Shown here in pieces: positions 33,236 through 41,344 of a DNA stretch of 64,000 nucleotides; within the stretch, counting starts at the first letter, position 1; each line of letters starts with the position of its first letter. Position numbers and translations under genes: made by a program. The stretch comes from Salinibacterium sp. NG253 (GTDB lineage Bacteria; Actinomycetota; Actinomycetes; Actinomycetales; Microbacteriaceae). Under the pieces are notes generated by a model. The model was not told the origin of the DNA. It ran no database searches and worked only from the letters and a program-made list of their open reading frames with translations. Where the stretch lies: positions 806,378-870,377 of the forward strand of contig NZ_JADYWF010000001.1 in assembly GCF_015864945.1 (NCBI RefSeq). Direction: 5' to 3'.

Positions 33236-35265
33236 GCGAAGAATGCTGTGGCGTGGATGCTCCGCTCAAGTCACGCGGCCCCGAGTCCGTAACCCTGCTC
33301 GGCACCGCTACCGCCGGCACCACCTCTGACGCAGCTCCAGCGTCACGTCGAGGGGACGCTGCCCTCGCGCCGTGGTGGAAAGATCGAGCCCTCGCGCTGC
33401 CTGCAGCCTCGGGAGCGCTTCTCGCGGCATCCGTCATTGTGGGTTGGTCCGGAGTCGCTGACGGGGTCACCTTCACCCTGCAGTTTCTGAGCCTCCTCGC
33501 GGGCGCAACAACGTTCGTGCCCGGTGCAGTGCGTCGCCTGCTCCGCGGCTCGCTCGGTGTAGGGCTACTGATGACAATTGCCGCCATCGGTGCTGTGCTC
33601 CTTGGTCATGTTGGCGAGGCTGCCGCCCTCGCCTTCCTTTTCTCTATCGCCGAAGCGCTTGAAGATCGTGCAATGGATCGCGCACGCCAAGGATTGCGTG
33701 CTCTCCTCGCGCTTATTCCCGACGCGGTAGTGGTCGAGCGCGAAGGGGCCCAGCTGAGCGTACCGACTCGCGACATCGTGATCGGTGACGTTCTTGTCGT
33801 GCGCGCCGGTGAGCGCGTCGCCTCGGATGGCATCGTGGTGAGCGGCCGGGGCAGCATCGATACCTCCGCCGTGACGGGCGAATCGCTCCCCGCCGCGGTA
33901 GACACCGGCGACGCTGTGCTCGCCGGTTCGATCAACGGTGAAGGTGCTTTGCGCATCCGCACCACCGCGGCTGGCACCGACAACTCCCTGACAACCATCG
34001 TGCGCCTGGTCGAAGAAGCGAATGGGCGCAAGGGCGATCGTGCTCGACTGGCAGACAGAATCGCTCGTCCTCTCGTGCCGATCGTCTTGGGAGTCGCCGC
34101 CGCCATTGTTGGTTTCGGCTTCCTCGTCGGCGACCCCGAGCTCTGGACTGAACGAGCGCTCGTCGTGCTTGTGGCCGCATCGCCGTGCGCCCTCGCGATC
34201 GCCGTTCCTGTGACGGTCATCTCGGCGATCGGCTCCGCGAGCAAGCTCGGAATCATCGTGAAATCGGGCGCCGCCTTCGAACGCATGGGCAGCATCCGCA
34301 CCGTTGCTTTCGACAAAACAGGCACGCTCACGCGAAATCAGCCAACCCTTGTTGCCGTCGAAACTGTCGATGGGGTGACGCGCGAAGAGGCGCTCAGTAT
34401 CGCCGCTGCGCTCGAAACCCACAGCACCCACCCGCTCGCTCACGCGGTCCTGGTTGCATGTCCCGACCACCCCGAAGCACTAGAGGTACGAGAGGATGCC
34501 GGCCGCGGAATATCCGGCACCCTGAACGGCGTTCCCGTGCGCGCCGGCAGCACCCGCTGGATGGACGCCGGCGAGCTTTCGCCAGCCGCCCTTCGCCTCG
34601 CCGACGACGGCATGACCGTGATGGCCATCGAACGCTCCGGCATCGTGATCGGGCTACTCGGCATCCGCGACGAACTGCGGCCCGACGCTGCGGAGGCTGT
34701 CTCGCAGTTGGCGAGCGCGGGCATCCGCACCCTCATGCTCACCGGTGACAACTCCAGAACTGCAGCGACGATTGCGGCCGAAGCCGGGATCAGCGATGTG
34801 CGCGCCGAACTGCTTCCCGCCGACAAGGCCGATGCGATCGCTGCACTCTCCCAGGAGTCCCCCACGGCAATGATTGGCGACGGCATCAATGATGCGCCAG
34901 CACTCGCCACCGCCGACGTGGGCATTGCAATGGGTGCGACAGGCTCGGCAGCGGCGGTTGAGTCTGCGGATGTCGCCTTCACCGGCAGCGACCTGAGACT
35001 CATTCCGGTGGCGCTGCTTCATGCGCGGCGCGGGCGTCGCATCATGACCGGAAATATCGTGCTGTCGCTCGCGATCATCGTGGGTCTTTTTCCGCTGGCG
35101 CTCACGGGCGTTCTCGGCCTGGCCGGAGTGGTGCTCGTGCATGAGCTCGCCGAACTGGTGGTCATCGTGAACGGCCTCCGCGCGGCTCGACTTTCGCATA
35201 GCCTTGATTCGCGCTCAGAAATGGGCGCTGGCCGTCAATCCCAGCCTGTTCGGAGTCTCGTGTGA
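33232..35265 (+). CDS. cadA: Heavy-metal P1B-type ATPase (Cd/Zn/Pb exporter)
   Basis: A 677-residue protein with complete P-type ATPase motifs: TGES in the actuator domain, the membrane metal site AASPCALAIAVPV near 314, the phosphorylation site DKTGTLTRNQP at Asp 361, HPLAHAV, MLTGDN and MIGDGINDAPALA. There is no N-terminal HMA CxxC domain; a short MSEECCGVD segment may bind metal instead. About six to eight TM helices. It exports divalent soft metals (Cd, Zn, Pb), as expected for a CmtR-controlled gene. It overlaps cmtR by ATGA and the next gene by GTGA. Confidence 0.95.
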   Translation: MSEECCGVDAPLKSRGPESVTLLGTATAGTTSDAAPASRRGDAALAPWWKDRALALPAASGALLAASVIVGWSGVADGVTFTLQFLSLLAGATTFVPGAVRRLLRGSLGVGLLMTIAAIGAVLLGHVGEAAALAFLFSIAEALEDRAMDRARQGLRALLALIPDAVVVEREGAQLSVPTRDIVIGDVLVVRAGERVASDGIVVSGRGSIDTSAVTGESLPAAVDTGDAVLAGSINGEGALRIRTTAAGTDNSLTTIVRLVEEANGRKGDRARLADRIARPLVPIVLGVAAAIVGFGFLVGDPELWTERALVVLVAASPCALAIAVPVTVISAIGSASKLGIIVKSGAAFERMGSIRTVAFDKTGTLTRNQPTLVAVETVDGVTREEALSIAAALETHSTHPLAHAVLVACPDHPEALEVREDAGRGISGTLNGVPVRAGSTRWMDAGELSPAALRLADDGMTVMAIERSGIVIGLLGIRDELRPDAAEAVSQLASAGIRTLMLTGDNSRTAATIAAEAGISDVRAELLPADKADAIAALSQESPTAMIGDGINDAPALATADVGIAMGATGSAAAVESADVAFTGSDLRLIPVALLHARRGRRIMTGNIVLSLAIIVGLFPLALTGVLGLAGVVLVHELAELVVIVNGLRAARLSHSLDSRSEMGAGRQSQPVRSLV

Positions 35266-35930
35266 AGAAAGCCCTCCTGCCCACCTTTGCTGCACTGGGC
35301 ATCCTCGCTCTCGTCGCCGCCTTCGTCTTTGTGTACGTCACGGCGAAGAACGCCGATACCGAGACAGCAAGCACCACCACTTCGGGCTCTTCCGAACTCG
35401 CCTCCGCTGTAGCGAGCGACTCGAATTACGTTGACAATGTCGGCTCCGATGCGGTCACTATTGTCGAATTCCTCGACTTCGAATGTGGAGCCTGCGGCCA
35501 GTTCTACCCCTACGTCGAGGCGATGCGCGAAGTGTACGACGGAGATATCAACTACGTCGTTCGCTACTTTCCGCTGCCGAGCCACCTCAACTCGATGGAT
35601 GCCGCTATCGCCGCCGAGGCTGCTGCCCAGCAGGGCGAGTTCGAGGCCATGTACCACCGCCTCTTCGAAACTCAGGGCGACTGGGCCGGCGGTACTCCCC
35701 CGCAGACTGATGCCTTCCGTGCACTGGCTGAAGAAATCGGTCTCGACATGGATGCCTACGATTCCGCCGTCGCCGACCCCGCAACTCAGGCTCGCGTTGA
35801 GGCAGACTTCGATGCCGGCGTTGAGCTGGGCGTCAACAGCACTCCCACCTTCTTCGTGAACGACGAATACATCGAGACGAGTCGTCTAGAAAATCTGCCG
35901 GAGGCTGTTGACGCCGCAGTCAAGGGCTAA
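35262..35930 (+). CDS. Membrane-anchored DsbA/BdbD-like thiol-disulfide oxidoreductase
   Basis: A 222-residue protein from GTG 35262, overlapping the ATPase stop as GTGA. An N-terminal TM anchor (LLPTFAALGILALVAAFVFVY) is followed by a DsbA-type thioredoxin fold: IVEFLDFECGACGQFYPYVE with the CGAC active site, and the cis-Pro loop VNSTPTFFVN. It acts outside the membrane to form or reshuffle disulfides. Co-transcription with a cadmium ATPase suggests it protects or repairs thiols attacked by soft metals (inference). Confidence 0.93.
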   Translation: MKKALLPTFAALGILALVAAFVFVYVTAKNADTETASTTTSGSSELASAVASDSNYVDNVGSDAVTIVEFLDFECGACGQFYPYVEAMREVYDGDINYVVRYFPLPSHLNSMDAAIAAEAAAQQGEFEAMYHRLFETQGDWAGGTPPQTDAFRALAEEIGLDMDAYDSAVADPATQARVEADFDAGVELGVNSTPTFFVNDEYIETSRLENLPEAVDAAVKG

Positions 35931-35940
35931 CTGCGCTCAG

Positions 35941-35961
35941 CGCCCAACGCCCAACGCCCAA
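35941..35961. repeat. Three tandem 7-bp units (CGCCCAA)
   Basis: CGCCCAA occurs three times in a row immediately after the DsbA-like gene stop, between two convergent genes. There is no obvious hairpin. Confidence 0.9.
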
Positions 35962-35967
35962 CGCTAC

Positions 35968-37212
35968 TTAGGTGTACCAACTAGGTTCTGGCACTTCGTT
36001 GAGCAGCACGTACTGACCGACTTCGCGTTTCTTGTACGGCGCCGGATCGTGCAGGCTGTGGGTGCGCAGGTTGCGCCAGAAAATATCGAGGCCCACTGAG
36101 TTGGCGGATGCCCGCGCACCCGTCAGCTCGAACACCTTCGTTGCGACCTCCAAGCCGTCGTCGCTGATGCGCAGCTTCCCGGCTGCAATGCGCACGGCGA
36201 TTTCGCCACGGCGGCGTGCGGTGAGCTCGGTGCGCGGCGCGTGAAGCACCGCACTGATTTCGGCGCCGACAGCATTGAGCAGGGCCTCATCCGCCCATAG
36301 CTTCGACTGCAGCTCGCCATAGCCTTCGAGGATGTACCACTCCTCGCTCGCGTGCGCTTTGTTGTCACCGCCATAGGGCCAGGCGCGGCTCTTGGTGCGC
36401 GTGTACGACGACGCGGCTTCAATCGCTCCTTGCGCGATGCCGAGATAGAAGTTCGCGAAGACCAGTTGGATCGCTGGCACGTTGAGAGTGCCGTAGGTGA
36501 GGGGCTGGAACTCTTTGTTCACGAATCCCAGCGCTGACGACCAGCCGGTGCGCACGCCATTGATCTGCACGGAGCCGGATTCGGTCAGTCGTTGGCCCAG
36601 ATTGTCCCAGTCGCCGTTGAACACGATTGCTGGCTGGTCTGTCGGCACGATGGCGAAAACATGAGTGTCGGTTCCTTCAAGGATGCCCTCGAGCACGGTG
36701 AGATCCGAAACGACACCGCCCGTCGAGAACGACTTATTGCCGGTGAAAACGATCTCGTCACCCTCATCGGTGACAAGCAAATCGGAATCGCGTGGATTCA
36801 CCGCACCGCCAAAGAGGTAGTTGTTCTCGGTGTAGTGCTTCTCCACGGCAACGATCTGCTCGTCGGTGGCGACGAGGCGCGCCGCCCACGCCCAGAGATA
36901 GTGGTAGCCGAGCAGTTGACCGATCGAGCCGTCACCCCGCGCAATCGTGCGGATGACCTTGTAGGTGGTCTCCCATTCCTGCCCGCCGCCGCCATGCTCG
37001 GCCGGCCCGAGCAGCGTGACGAGCCCTGAGTTCTTGAGAAGCGCCACTTCGGCGTGCGGCGGCTGGTTCGCGACATCACGCTCAACCGCATCTGCGGCCA
37101 AGATGTCAGACACTTCTAGAGCGCGCTGAAGCCAGCCCTCTGGTGTGGTGGGGCGGGCGCTATCCGCCCAGCGATTCTCGATCGCAGTGGGTGTGGCAGT
37201 GAGATGTGGCAT
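35968..37212 (-). CDS. Acyl-CoA dehydrogenase-fold flavin monooxygenase (DszC/SfnB-like)
   Basis: A 414-residue protein; ATG 37212 has AAGGAAAG upstream. An acyl-CoA dehydrogenase fold lacking the usual catalytic-Glu context. The sequence (GLVTLLGPAEHGGGGQEWET, IARGDGSIGQLLGYHYLWAW, NNYLFGGAVNPRDSDL, FTGNKSFSTGGVVSDLTVLEG, WRNLRTHSLHDPAPYKKREVG) fits the DszC/SfnB group of FMNH2-dependent monooxygenases acting on sulfur compounds. The ending HSLHDPAPYKKREVG is typical of that group. It would need a separate flavin reductase, not seen nearby. It is divergent from an XRE regulator at 37373 that may control it. Confidence 0.88.
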   Translation of the reverse strand: MPHLTATPTAIENRWADSARPTTPEGWLQRALEVSDILAADAVERDVANQPPHAEVALLKNSGLVTLLGPAEHGGGGQEWETTYKVIRTIARGDGSIGQLLGYHYLWAWAARLVATDEQIVAVEKHYTENNYLFGGAVNPRDSDLLVTDEGDEIVFTGNKSFSTGGVVSDLTVLEGILEGTDTHVFAIVPTDQPAIVFNGDWDNLGQRLTESGSVQINGVRTGWSSALGFVNKEFQPLTYGTLNVPAIQLVFANFYLGIAQGAIEAASSYTRTKSRAWPYGGDNKAHASEEWYILEGYGELQSKLWADEALLNAVGAEISAVLHAPRTELTARRRGEIAVRIAAGKLRISDDGLEVATKVFELTGARASANSVGLDIFWRNLRTHSLHDPAPYKKREVGQYVLLNEVPEPSWYT

Positions 37213-37326
37213 GGTCGCTTTCCTTGGTGAGTCAGGGTTCCGGATGGGGTGTGAGCCCTATCTTGAGCCTCATCGCGGCACGCGTCGAGCATGTGTCTTC
37301 TCGCTACTTTCTGTTACGAATCGTGT

Positions 37327-37334
37327 ACTAGATT
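37327..37334. promoter_or_regulatory. ACTAGATT motif in the monooxygenase/XRE divergent promoter
   Basis: ACTAGATT lies 38 bp upstream of the XRE gene start. Its exact reverse complement forms the right arm of a palindrome in the other XRE/haloperoxidase divergent region at 39779-39793. Candidate shared operator for the paralogous MmyB-type regulators. Confidence 0.4.
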
Positions 37335-37372
37335 CAGCACTGAGCACGCTGCCGAGAGCACGAGGAGACCCG

Positions 37373-38242
37373 ATGGCCCACGAGCCGAATCCGCTCGCCA
37401 GCTATCTGCGAGCGCGTCGGGATTCGCTGCAGCCCGCCGACGTTGGGCTGCCCGCCGCGGCGGGTCGGCGAGTGTCGGGGCTTCGTCGGGAAGAGGTCGC
37501 CGAACTCGCGGGCATCAGCGTCGATTACTACGTGCGCATCGAGCAGGGCCGCGATCAGCATCCCTCCGACCAGGTGCTCAGTGCGCTGGCGCGAGCGCTG
37601 CGCTTGGATGACGATGCGCGCGACTATTTCTTTCGACTAGCGCGCCCGGGGTCACAAACGATGCGTTCGCATCCGCTGTCGGAGTCGGTACTGGGATTGC
37701 TCGACTACTGGTCGCACACCCCCGCCTACCTGTTTGATCGCAACCATGATGTGCTCGCCGCCAATCAGTTAATGCGCGCCCTCAGTCCCGAAGTGCAACC
37801 GGGGCACAATCAGCTCATTGACGCTTTCGGCGGGTACGCCCGCGCGATCGAGGAGGAACAGCCTGCCGCGGTGCTGGAGGGCTGGGAGTCCATTCTCAAC
37901 CAGATGCTCGCCGCCCTTCGTTTCTCGAGCGACCCGAATGATCCGCGGCTGCACGAGGTCGTCGGCTATTTGTCGACGACCTACCGAAGCTTTCGCCCAC
38001 TCTGGGCTCGGCACGAGGCGCGACCTCATACGGGCGGCACACTCCACGTGCACGTTGACCCCATCGGCTGGGTCGAATTTCGGTGGCAAGCCCTCGAAGT
38101 GTCGAATGCTCCCGGCCAATATCTCGTGACCTACCTTGTCGAGCCCGACACTCACGCTGCAGCCGCGATCGCGTACCTGGTGTCGATTCGACGGCCCGGG
38201 GCATCCGACTTCCGTTCCGACCAGTTATCTCCTGGTGCCTAA
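37373..38242 (+). CDS. XRE-family regulator with MmyB-like ligand domain
   Basis: A 289-residue protein; ATG 37373 has GAGGAGACC upstream. The N-terminal HTH is clear (RRVSGLRREEVAELAGISVDYYVRIEQGRDQHPS, given as RREEVAELAGISVDYYVRIE for the core). The C-terminal MmyB-like domain starts near 100 (YLFDRNHDVLAANQLMRAL) and ends RWQALEVSNAPGQYLVTYL. Such regulators sit beside oxidoreductase genes and respond to small ligands. Here it is divergent from the DszC/SfnB-like gene, the likely target. Confidence 0.92.
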   Translation: MAHEPNPLASYLRARRDSLQPADVGLPAAAGRRVSGLRREEVAELAGISVDYYVRIEQGRDQHPSDQVLSALARALRLDDDARDYFFRLARPGSQTMRSHPLSESVLGLLDYWSHTPAYLFDRNHDVLAANQLMRALSPEVQPGHNQLIDAFGGYARAIEEEQPAAVLEGWESILNQMLAALRFSSDPNDPRLHEVVGYLSTTYRSFRPLWARHEARPHTGGTLHVHVDPIGWVEFRWQALEVSNAPGQYLVTYLVEPDTHAAAAIAYLVSIRRPGASDFRSDQLSPGA

Positions 38243-38264
38243 TTGCTTCTCGCGCGGAGCCTGG

Positions 38265-38828
38265 TCAGCCCTCACTGCAAGACGGAGGATCGTGCGCAAT
38301 GAGCGCTATCAGTGAATCGAGTTGCGACTGCGCGGCATCATCGGTCGTGCAGAAAACGAGTAGATAGTCGTCGGTGTCTTCGGGGATTCTCACGAGGCTA
38401 TAGCCCAAGCTGAGCGTGCCAACGCGGGTATTAGTAAAGCTGACGGTGCCCGTCACCTGCGCTCCGATCGAGTCTTTCGCCCACACTTCGGAAAATGTGT
38501 GGCTCTTGGCCGAGAGCTCACCCACTATCTCCCGAAATTCGCTATCGCTCTCATGAAGCGCGAGCGAGTCGTTGAGCATCCCGGCGATCTGGGTTGCCGC
38601 CGCGGTGAAGGATGCCCCGCTGCGCTCGACAGTGGGCTCGAGAAAGGTGAAACGAGCGAGGTTCACGCCCCTCTCAAAACTGGCGGAGAGCGCTCGAGCG
38701 AGCGGGTTCGAGGCGAGCACCTCAAGATGCCGATCCAGCAGCACTGCTGGCACTTCGCGCCAGTTCCTGAGGTGCGCGGTCGCCAGAGCACGTTGGCGCG
38801 CAATGGCGAGATCGACATCTTCGTTCAT
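38265..38828 (-). CDS. Headless MmyB-like protein (ligand domain only)
   Basis: A 187-residue protein aligning with the C-terminal halves of the two neighbouring XRE regulators: PAVLLDRHLEVLASNPLARAL corresponds to PAYLFDRNHDVLAANQLMRAL and PALVLDPNRDIVASNSLARAL. The end YSLVRIPEDTDDYLLVF also matches. There is no helix-turn-helix; only 65 bp separate its start from the next gene, so the DNA-binding head is absent, not merely missed. It is either a truncated pseudogene or a free ligand-binding or dimerisation partner. The frame is intact, favouring some function. Confidence 0.75.
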   Translation of the reverse strand: MNEDVDLAIARQRALATAHLRNWREVPAVLLDRHLEVLASNPLARALSASFERGVNLARFTFLEPTVERSGASFTAAATQIAGMLNDSLALHESDSEFREIVGELSAKSHTFSEVWAKDSIGAQVTGTVSFTNTRVGTLSLGYSLVRIPEDTDDYLLVFCTTDDAAQSQLDSLIALIAHDPPSCSEG

Positions 38829-38893
38829 GTGCTCACCGTAGGGCGCGACGGTGGCGGCAGCCTAGCCCCGGTGGGGCCACCCACCACGGCGAT

Positions 38894-39754
38894 TTAGCGC
38901 GTCGGCGCGTCTGGCTCGCTGAAGCGTGTGGGGGTAACGCCTGGCCCAGTACCGCGAGCGGCGAGGTACGCGAGAGCGGAGGCGGCGGGCGATCCGGGGG
39001 TGGGAAACACCACCATCAGCTCGTAGCCAAAATGCACCGGCAGCGAGAAGAGTTGGATGTTGAGTTCCACTTCCCCGACCCCCGCAATCGGCACACGAAA
39101 GGTCCTGTCGCTAAACGGTCGAGCGTCATGGCGCGCCCAACAGCGAGCAAACTCAGGCTGTTCACGCAGCAGCTGAGCGACGATCTCTTGCCGACGCGGA
39201 TCCGTCGGATCACTGTAGAAGCGAAGCGCCGCAACGTGATCAGAGACGAGACCGCTCCAATCAGGATGCCGCGTGCGAGCACCAGGCAAGAAGGTATTGA
39301 GCATGAGGTTCATACCAACCTGAAAGCTCTCGGGAACAAGAGCTCGGGCCAGTGAATTGCTGGCGACGATGTCGCGGTTAGGGTCGAGAACGAGAGCGGG
39401 GCTATCTGGCCACTGTTCGAGTAGACGGCCGGTGATGGCATCCGGCAACGGCCCCGCTGCTTGCGGTCGAGGCGCTTGAGGCGTTGCCAACCGAACGAGG
39501 TAACGGACAGCAAATTCGTCGAGTTTAAGCGCTCGCGCGAGCGCACTGATCACTTGCATCGACGGGCGATCATCTCGGCCCTGTTCGAGCCGAACGTAGT
39601 ATTCACGGCTGATGCCCGCGAGCGCGGCGACTTCGTCACGACGCAGCCCGGCGACACGGCGCTGAGGGTCAGCCGGCAACCCTACTTGCTCGGGCGTGAG
39701 CACTCCGCGGCGAGCGCACAAGTACTCACCGAGCGCACCCTGTTGATCGGCCAC
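38894..39754 (-). CDS. XRE-family regulator with MmyB-like ligand domain
   Basis: A 286-residue protein from GTG 39754. HTH core GLRRDEVAALAGISREYYVR, followed by LEQGRDDRPSMQVISALARA. The MmyB-like domain from about 105 has PALVLDPNRDIVASNSLARAL and ALRFYSDPTDPRRQEIVAQL. It is a paralogue of the regulator at 37373-38242. Divergent from the hydrolase at 39905-40726 across a 150-bp gap with a palindrome at 39779, so it probably regulates that gene and itself. Confidence 0.92.
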   Translation of the reverse strand: MADQQGALGEYLCARRGVLTPEQVGLPADPQRRVAGLRRDEVAALAGISREYYVRLEQGRDDRPSMQVISALARALKLDEFAVRYLVRLATPQAPRPQAAGPLPDAITGRLLEQWPDSPALVLDPNRDIVASNSLARALVPESFQVGMNLMLNTFLPGARTRHPDWSGLVSDHVAALRFYSDPTDPRRQEIVAQLLREQPEFARCWARHDARPFSDRTFRVPIAGVGEVELNIQLFSLPVHFGYELMVVFPTPGSPAASALAYLAARGTGPGVTPTRFSEPDAPTR

Positions 39755-39778
39755 GAGGGGTCCTTTCCCAATTCCCGC

Positions 39779-39793
39779 ACTAGTAAATCTAGT
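39779..39793. promoter_or_regulatory. Palindrome ACTAGTAAATCTAGT in the XRE/haloperoxidase gap
   Basis: Arms ACTAG and CTAGT flank TAAAT. The right side AATCTAGT is the exact reverse complement of ACTAGATT at 37327-37334 in the paralogous locus. It lies 25 bp upstream of the XRE gene start. Candidate autoregulatory operator. Confidence 0.5.
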
Positions 39794-39904
39794 CCGGTAC
39801 GGGCCTCTGAGGGTACCTGCCTAGGACTCGTGGGGGCACGCGCACCAGCGATTGCCTTTCTAGCCTGAGACAGAGTTCTCCCCACCACTTGAAAGGAACC
39901 CGCA

Positions 39905-40726
39905 ATGCCCTACTTCACCACCTCCGACGGAACCGAGATTTATTACACCGATCAGGGTGCCGGTCAGCCGGTACTACTGAGCCACGGCTGGCCTCTCTCC
40001 TCGGATGCTTGGCAAGTCGAAATCAAACTGCTCGCTGACAACGGCTACCGCGCCATCGCGCACGATCGCCGCGGACACGGTCGCTCCTCTAAGACCTACA
40101 CCGGCAATGACATGGATACCTATGCCCGCGACCTCGCTGAGCTCGTCGAACACCTCGACCTCAGCAATCTTGTCGTCATCGGCCACTCAACAGGCGGCGG
40201 TGAAGTGGTGCGTTATGCCGCTCAGCACGCCAACGGCCGCGTCGCGAAGGTCATCACGGCCGGCGCTGTTCCGCCGCAGATGGTGGTCAGCGACACCAAC
40301 CCCGATGGCTTGCCCATGGAAGCCTTTGATGGCATCCGTGCGGGTGTATTGAAGGATGCGTCGCAGTTCTACATTGACTTGACCGAGGCATTCTTCGGCG
40401 CCAACCGTGAAGGCTCCGCCGTGTCGGAGGGTGCTAAGCGCGAGTTTTGGCGTCAGGGCATGAACGTCAATCTGGCCGCTGCCTACGATTGCGTGAAGGC
40501 ATTCTCTGAAACCGACTTCACCGAAGACCTGAAGGCACTGGATGTTCCCATCCTGCTCGCGCACGGCGACGACGATCAGATTGTGCCCATCGACGATGCC
40601 GCCCACAAAGCCGCAGCCCTCGTGAAGCACGGAACGCTCAAGGTGTATGCGGGAGCGCCCCACGGCATCTACGGCGACTATCAGGAGCAACTCGGCCGCG
40701 ACATTCTCGAGTTCATCGCGGAGTAA
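39905..40726 (+). CDS. Alpha/beta hydrolase, non-heme haloperoxidase/arylesterase type
   Basis: A 273-residue protein; ATG 39905 has GAAAGGAACC upstream. It is typical of cofactor-free chloroperoxidases: oxyanion region LLSHGWPLSSDAW, HDRRGHGRSSK, nucleophile elbow VVIGHSTGGGEVVRY (Ser), LLAHGDDDQIVP with the acid, and the terminal His in YAGAPHGIYGDY. It is cytoplasmic. Natural reactions are perhydrolysis or ester hydrolysis; the substrate is unknown. The adjacent divergent XRE regulator suggests inducible expression. Confidence 0.93.
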   Translation: MPYFTTSDGTEIYYTDQGAGQPVLLSHGWPLSSDAWQVEIKLLADNGYRAIAHDRRGHGRSSKTYTGNDMDTYARDLAELVEHLDLSNLVVIGHSTGGGEVVRYAAQHANGRVAKVITAGAVPPQMVVSDTNPDGLPMEAFDGIRAGVLKDASQFYIDLTEAFFGANREGSAVSEGAKREFWRQGMNVNLAAAYDCVKAFSETDFTEDLKALDVPILLAHGDDDQIVPIDDAAHKAAALVKHGTLKVYAGAPHGIYGDYQEQLGRDILEFIAE

Positions 40727-40733
40727 GCACGTT

Positions 40734-40781
40734 CTGCGTGATTGGCGATCTGCGTGATTGGCGCTCAGTGTGATTGACGCT
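40734..40781. repeat. Three tandem 16-bp units after the hydrolase gene
   Basis: CTGCGTGATTGGCGAT (40734), CTGCGTGATTGGCGCT (40750) and the diverged CAGTGTGATTGACGCT (40766). The array starts 8 bp after the hydrolase stop and runs into the 3' end of the small gene at 40765. Confidence 0.9.
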
Positions 40782-40968
40782 TAGTTCGCCAGCGTTGCCA
40801 CGATTCACGCACCCGTCGACGGGTTCGCTTCCAGAATGCTCGGGAGCGAGCCCGAGAGGCCGCATGACGTTCGGCCTCTAGCTGTTTCTCTTGAAGAAAA
40901 AGTTTGGCACCGGCCTCGTTGCGGGCGCGAACCCACTGACCGTTTCCGCCCATAAACATGTGCATCAC
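40765..40968 (-). CDS. Small very basic hypothetical protein
   Basis: A 67-residue frame (GTG 40968, or ATG 40965 or later in-frame ATGs) encoding a short N-terminus MHMFMGGNGQWVRARNEAG, a charged helix KLFLQEKQLEAERHAASRAR and an Arg/Trp-rich tail. The Arg content suggests RNA, DNA or membrane binding. No family is recognised. The last codons fall in the 16-bp repeat array. It is convergent with the hydrolase gene and fills an otherwise empty gap of about 460 bp before the tRNA. The rest of that gap (40969-41145) shows no feature I can support. Confidence 0.45.
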   Translation of the reverse strand: MMHMFMGGNGQWVRARNEAGAKLFLQEKQLEAERHAASRARSRAFWKRTRRRVRESWQRWRTKRQSH

Positions 40969-41145
40969 ATCCCGACTGCGCTGAAATTACGCACCCCTCC
41001 ACCGTAACGAGAATTCATCACGAAGCAAGGGTTGCGTCGGCCGGACGATCCTCCCCAGCCAGCTCAACGCTGACGTCGGCACTACCGCGGGTACCGCGCA
41101 ATGAAGGCGCAATTGACCCCCTGAATTGGGTGTCCCGTTAACGAT

Positions 41146-41185
41146 AAAATCCCGGTCTTGTTCACACGAACGAGACCGGGATTTT
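41146..41185 (-). terminator. Terminator after tRNA-Glu
   Basis: A 12-bp inverted repeat (AAAATCCCGGTC at 41146, GACCGGGATTTT at 41174) with T-tracts on both sides, 8 bp beyond the tRNA 3' end. Confidence 0.88.
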
Positions 41186-41192
41186 GCTACTG

Positions 41193-41265
41193 TGACCCCA
41201 GCGGGATTCGAACCCGCGTTACCGCCGTGAGAGGGCGGCGTACTAGGCCTCTATACGATGGGGCC
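41193..41265 (-). tRNA. tRNA-Glu (anticodon CTC)
   Basis: A 73-nt cloverleaf on the minus strand: acceptor GGCCCCA pairing with TGGGGTC, anticodon stem CCGCC/GGCGG around the loop CTCTCAC, and T-loop GGTTCGAATCC. CCA is not encoded. Anticodon CTC reads GAG (Glu). No duplicated 3' end or integrase lies nearby, so there is no sign of an island here. Confidence 0.97.
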
Positions 41266-41344
41266 TCACAACAACTAGAAAAGTATGCCACACCTTTGGC
41301 GCTACTTTTCCCACTTCTGCCAATTTATAATCACAGGATCATTT

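Noticed and set aside
33565-34470. Long minus-strand ORFs opposite the cadmium ATPase.
   Set aside because: The sense strand encodes all P-type ATPase motifs; the antisense frames have no family features.
41193-41265. tRNA-Glu as an integration site bounding a genomic island.
   Set aside because: No integrase, no duplicated tRNA 3' end and no change in gene style on either side.
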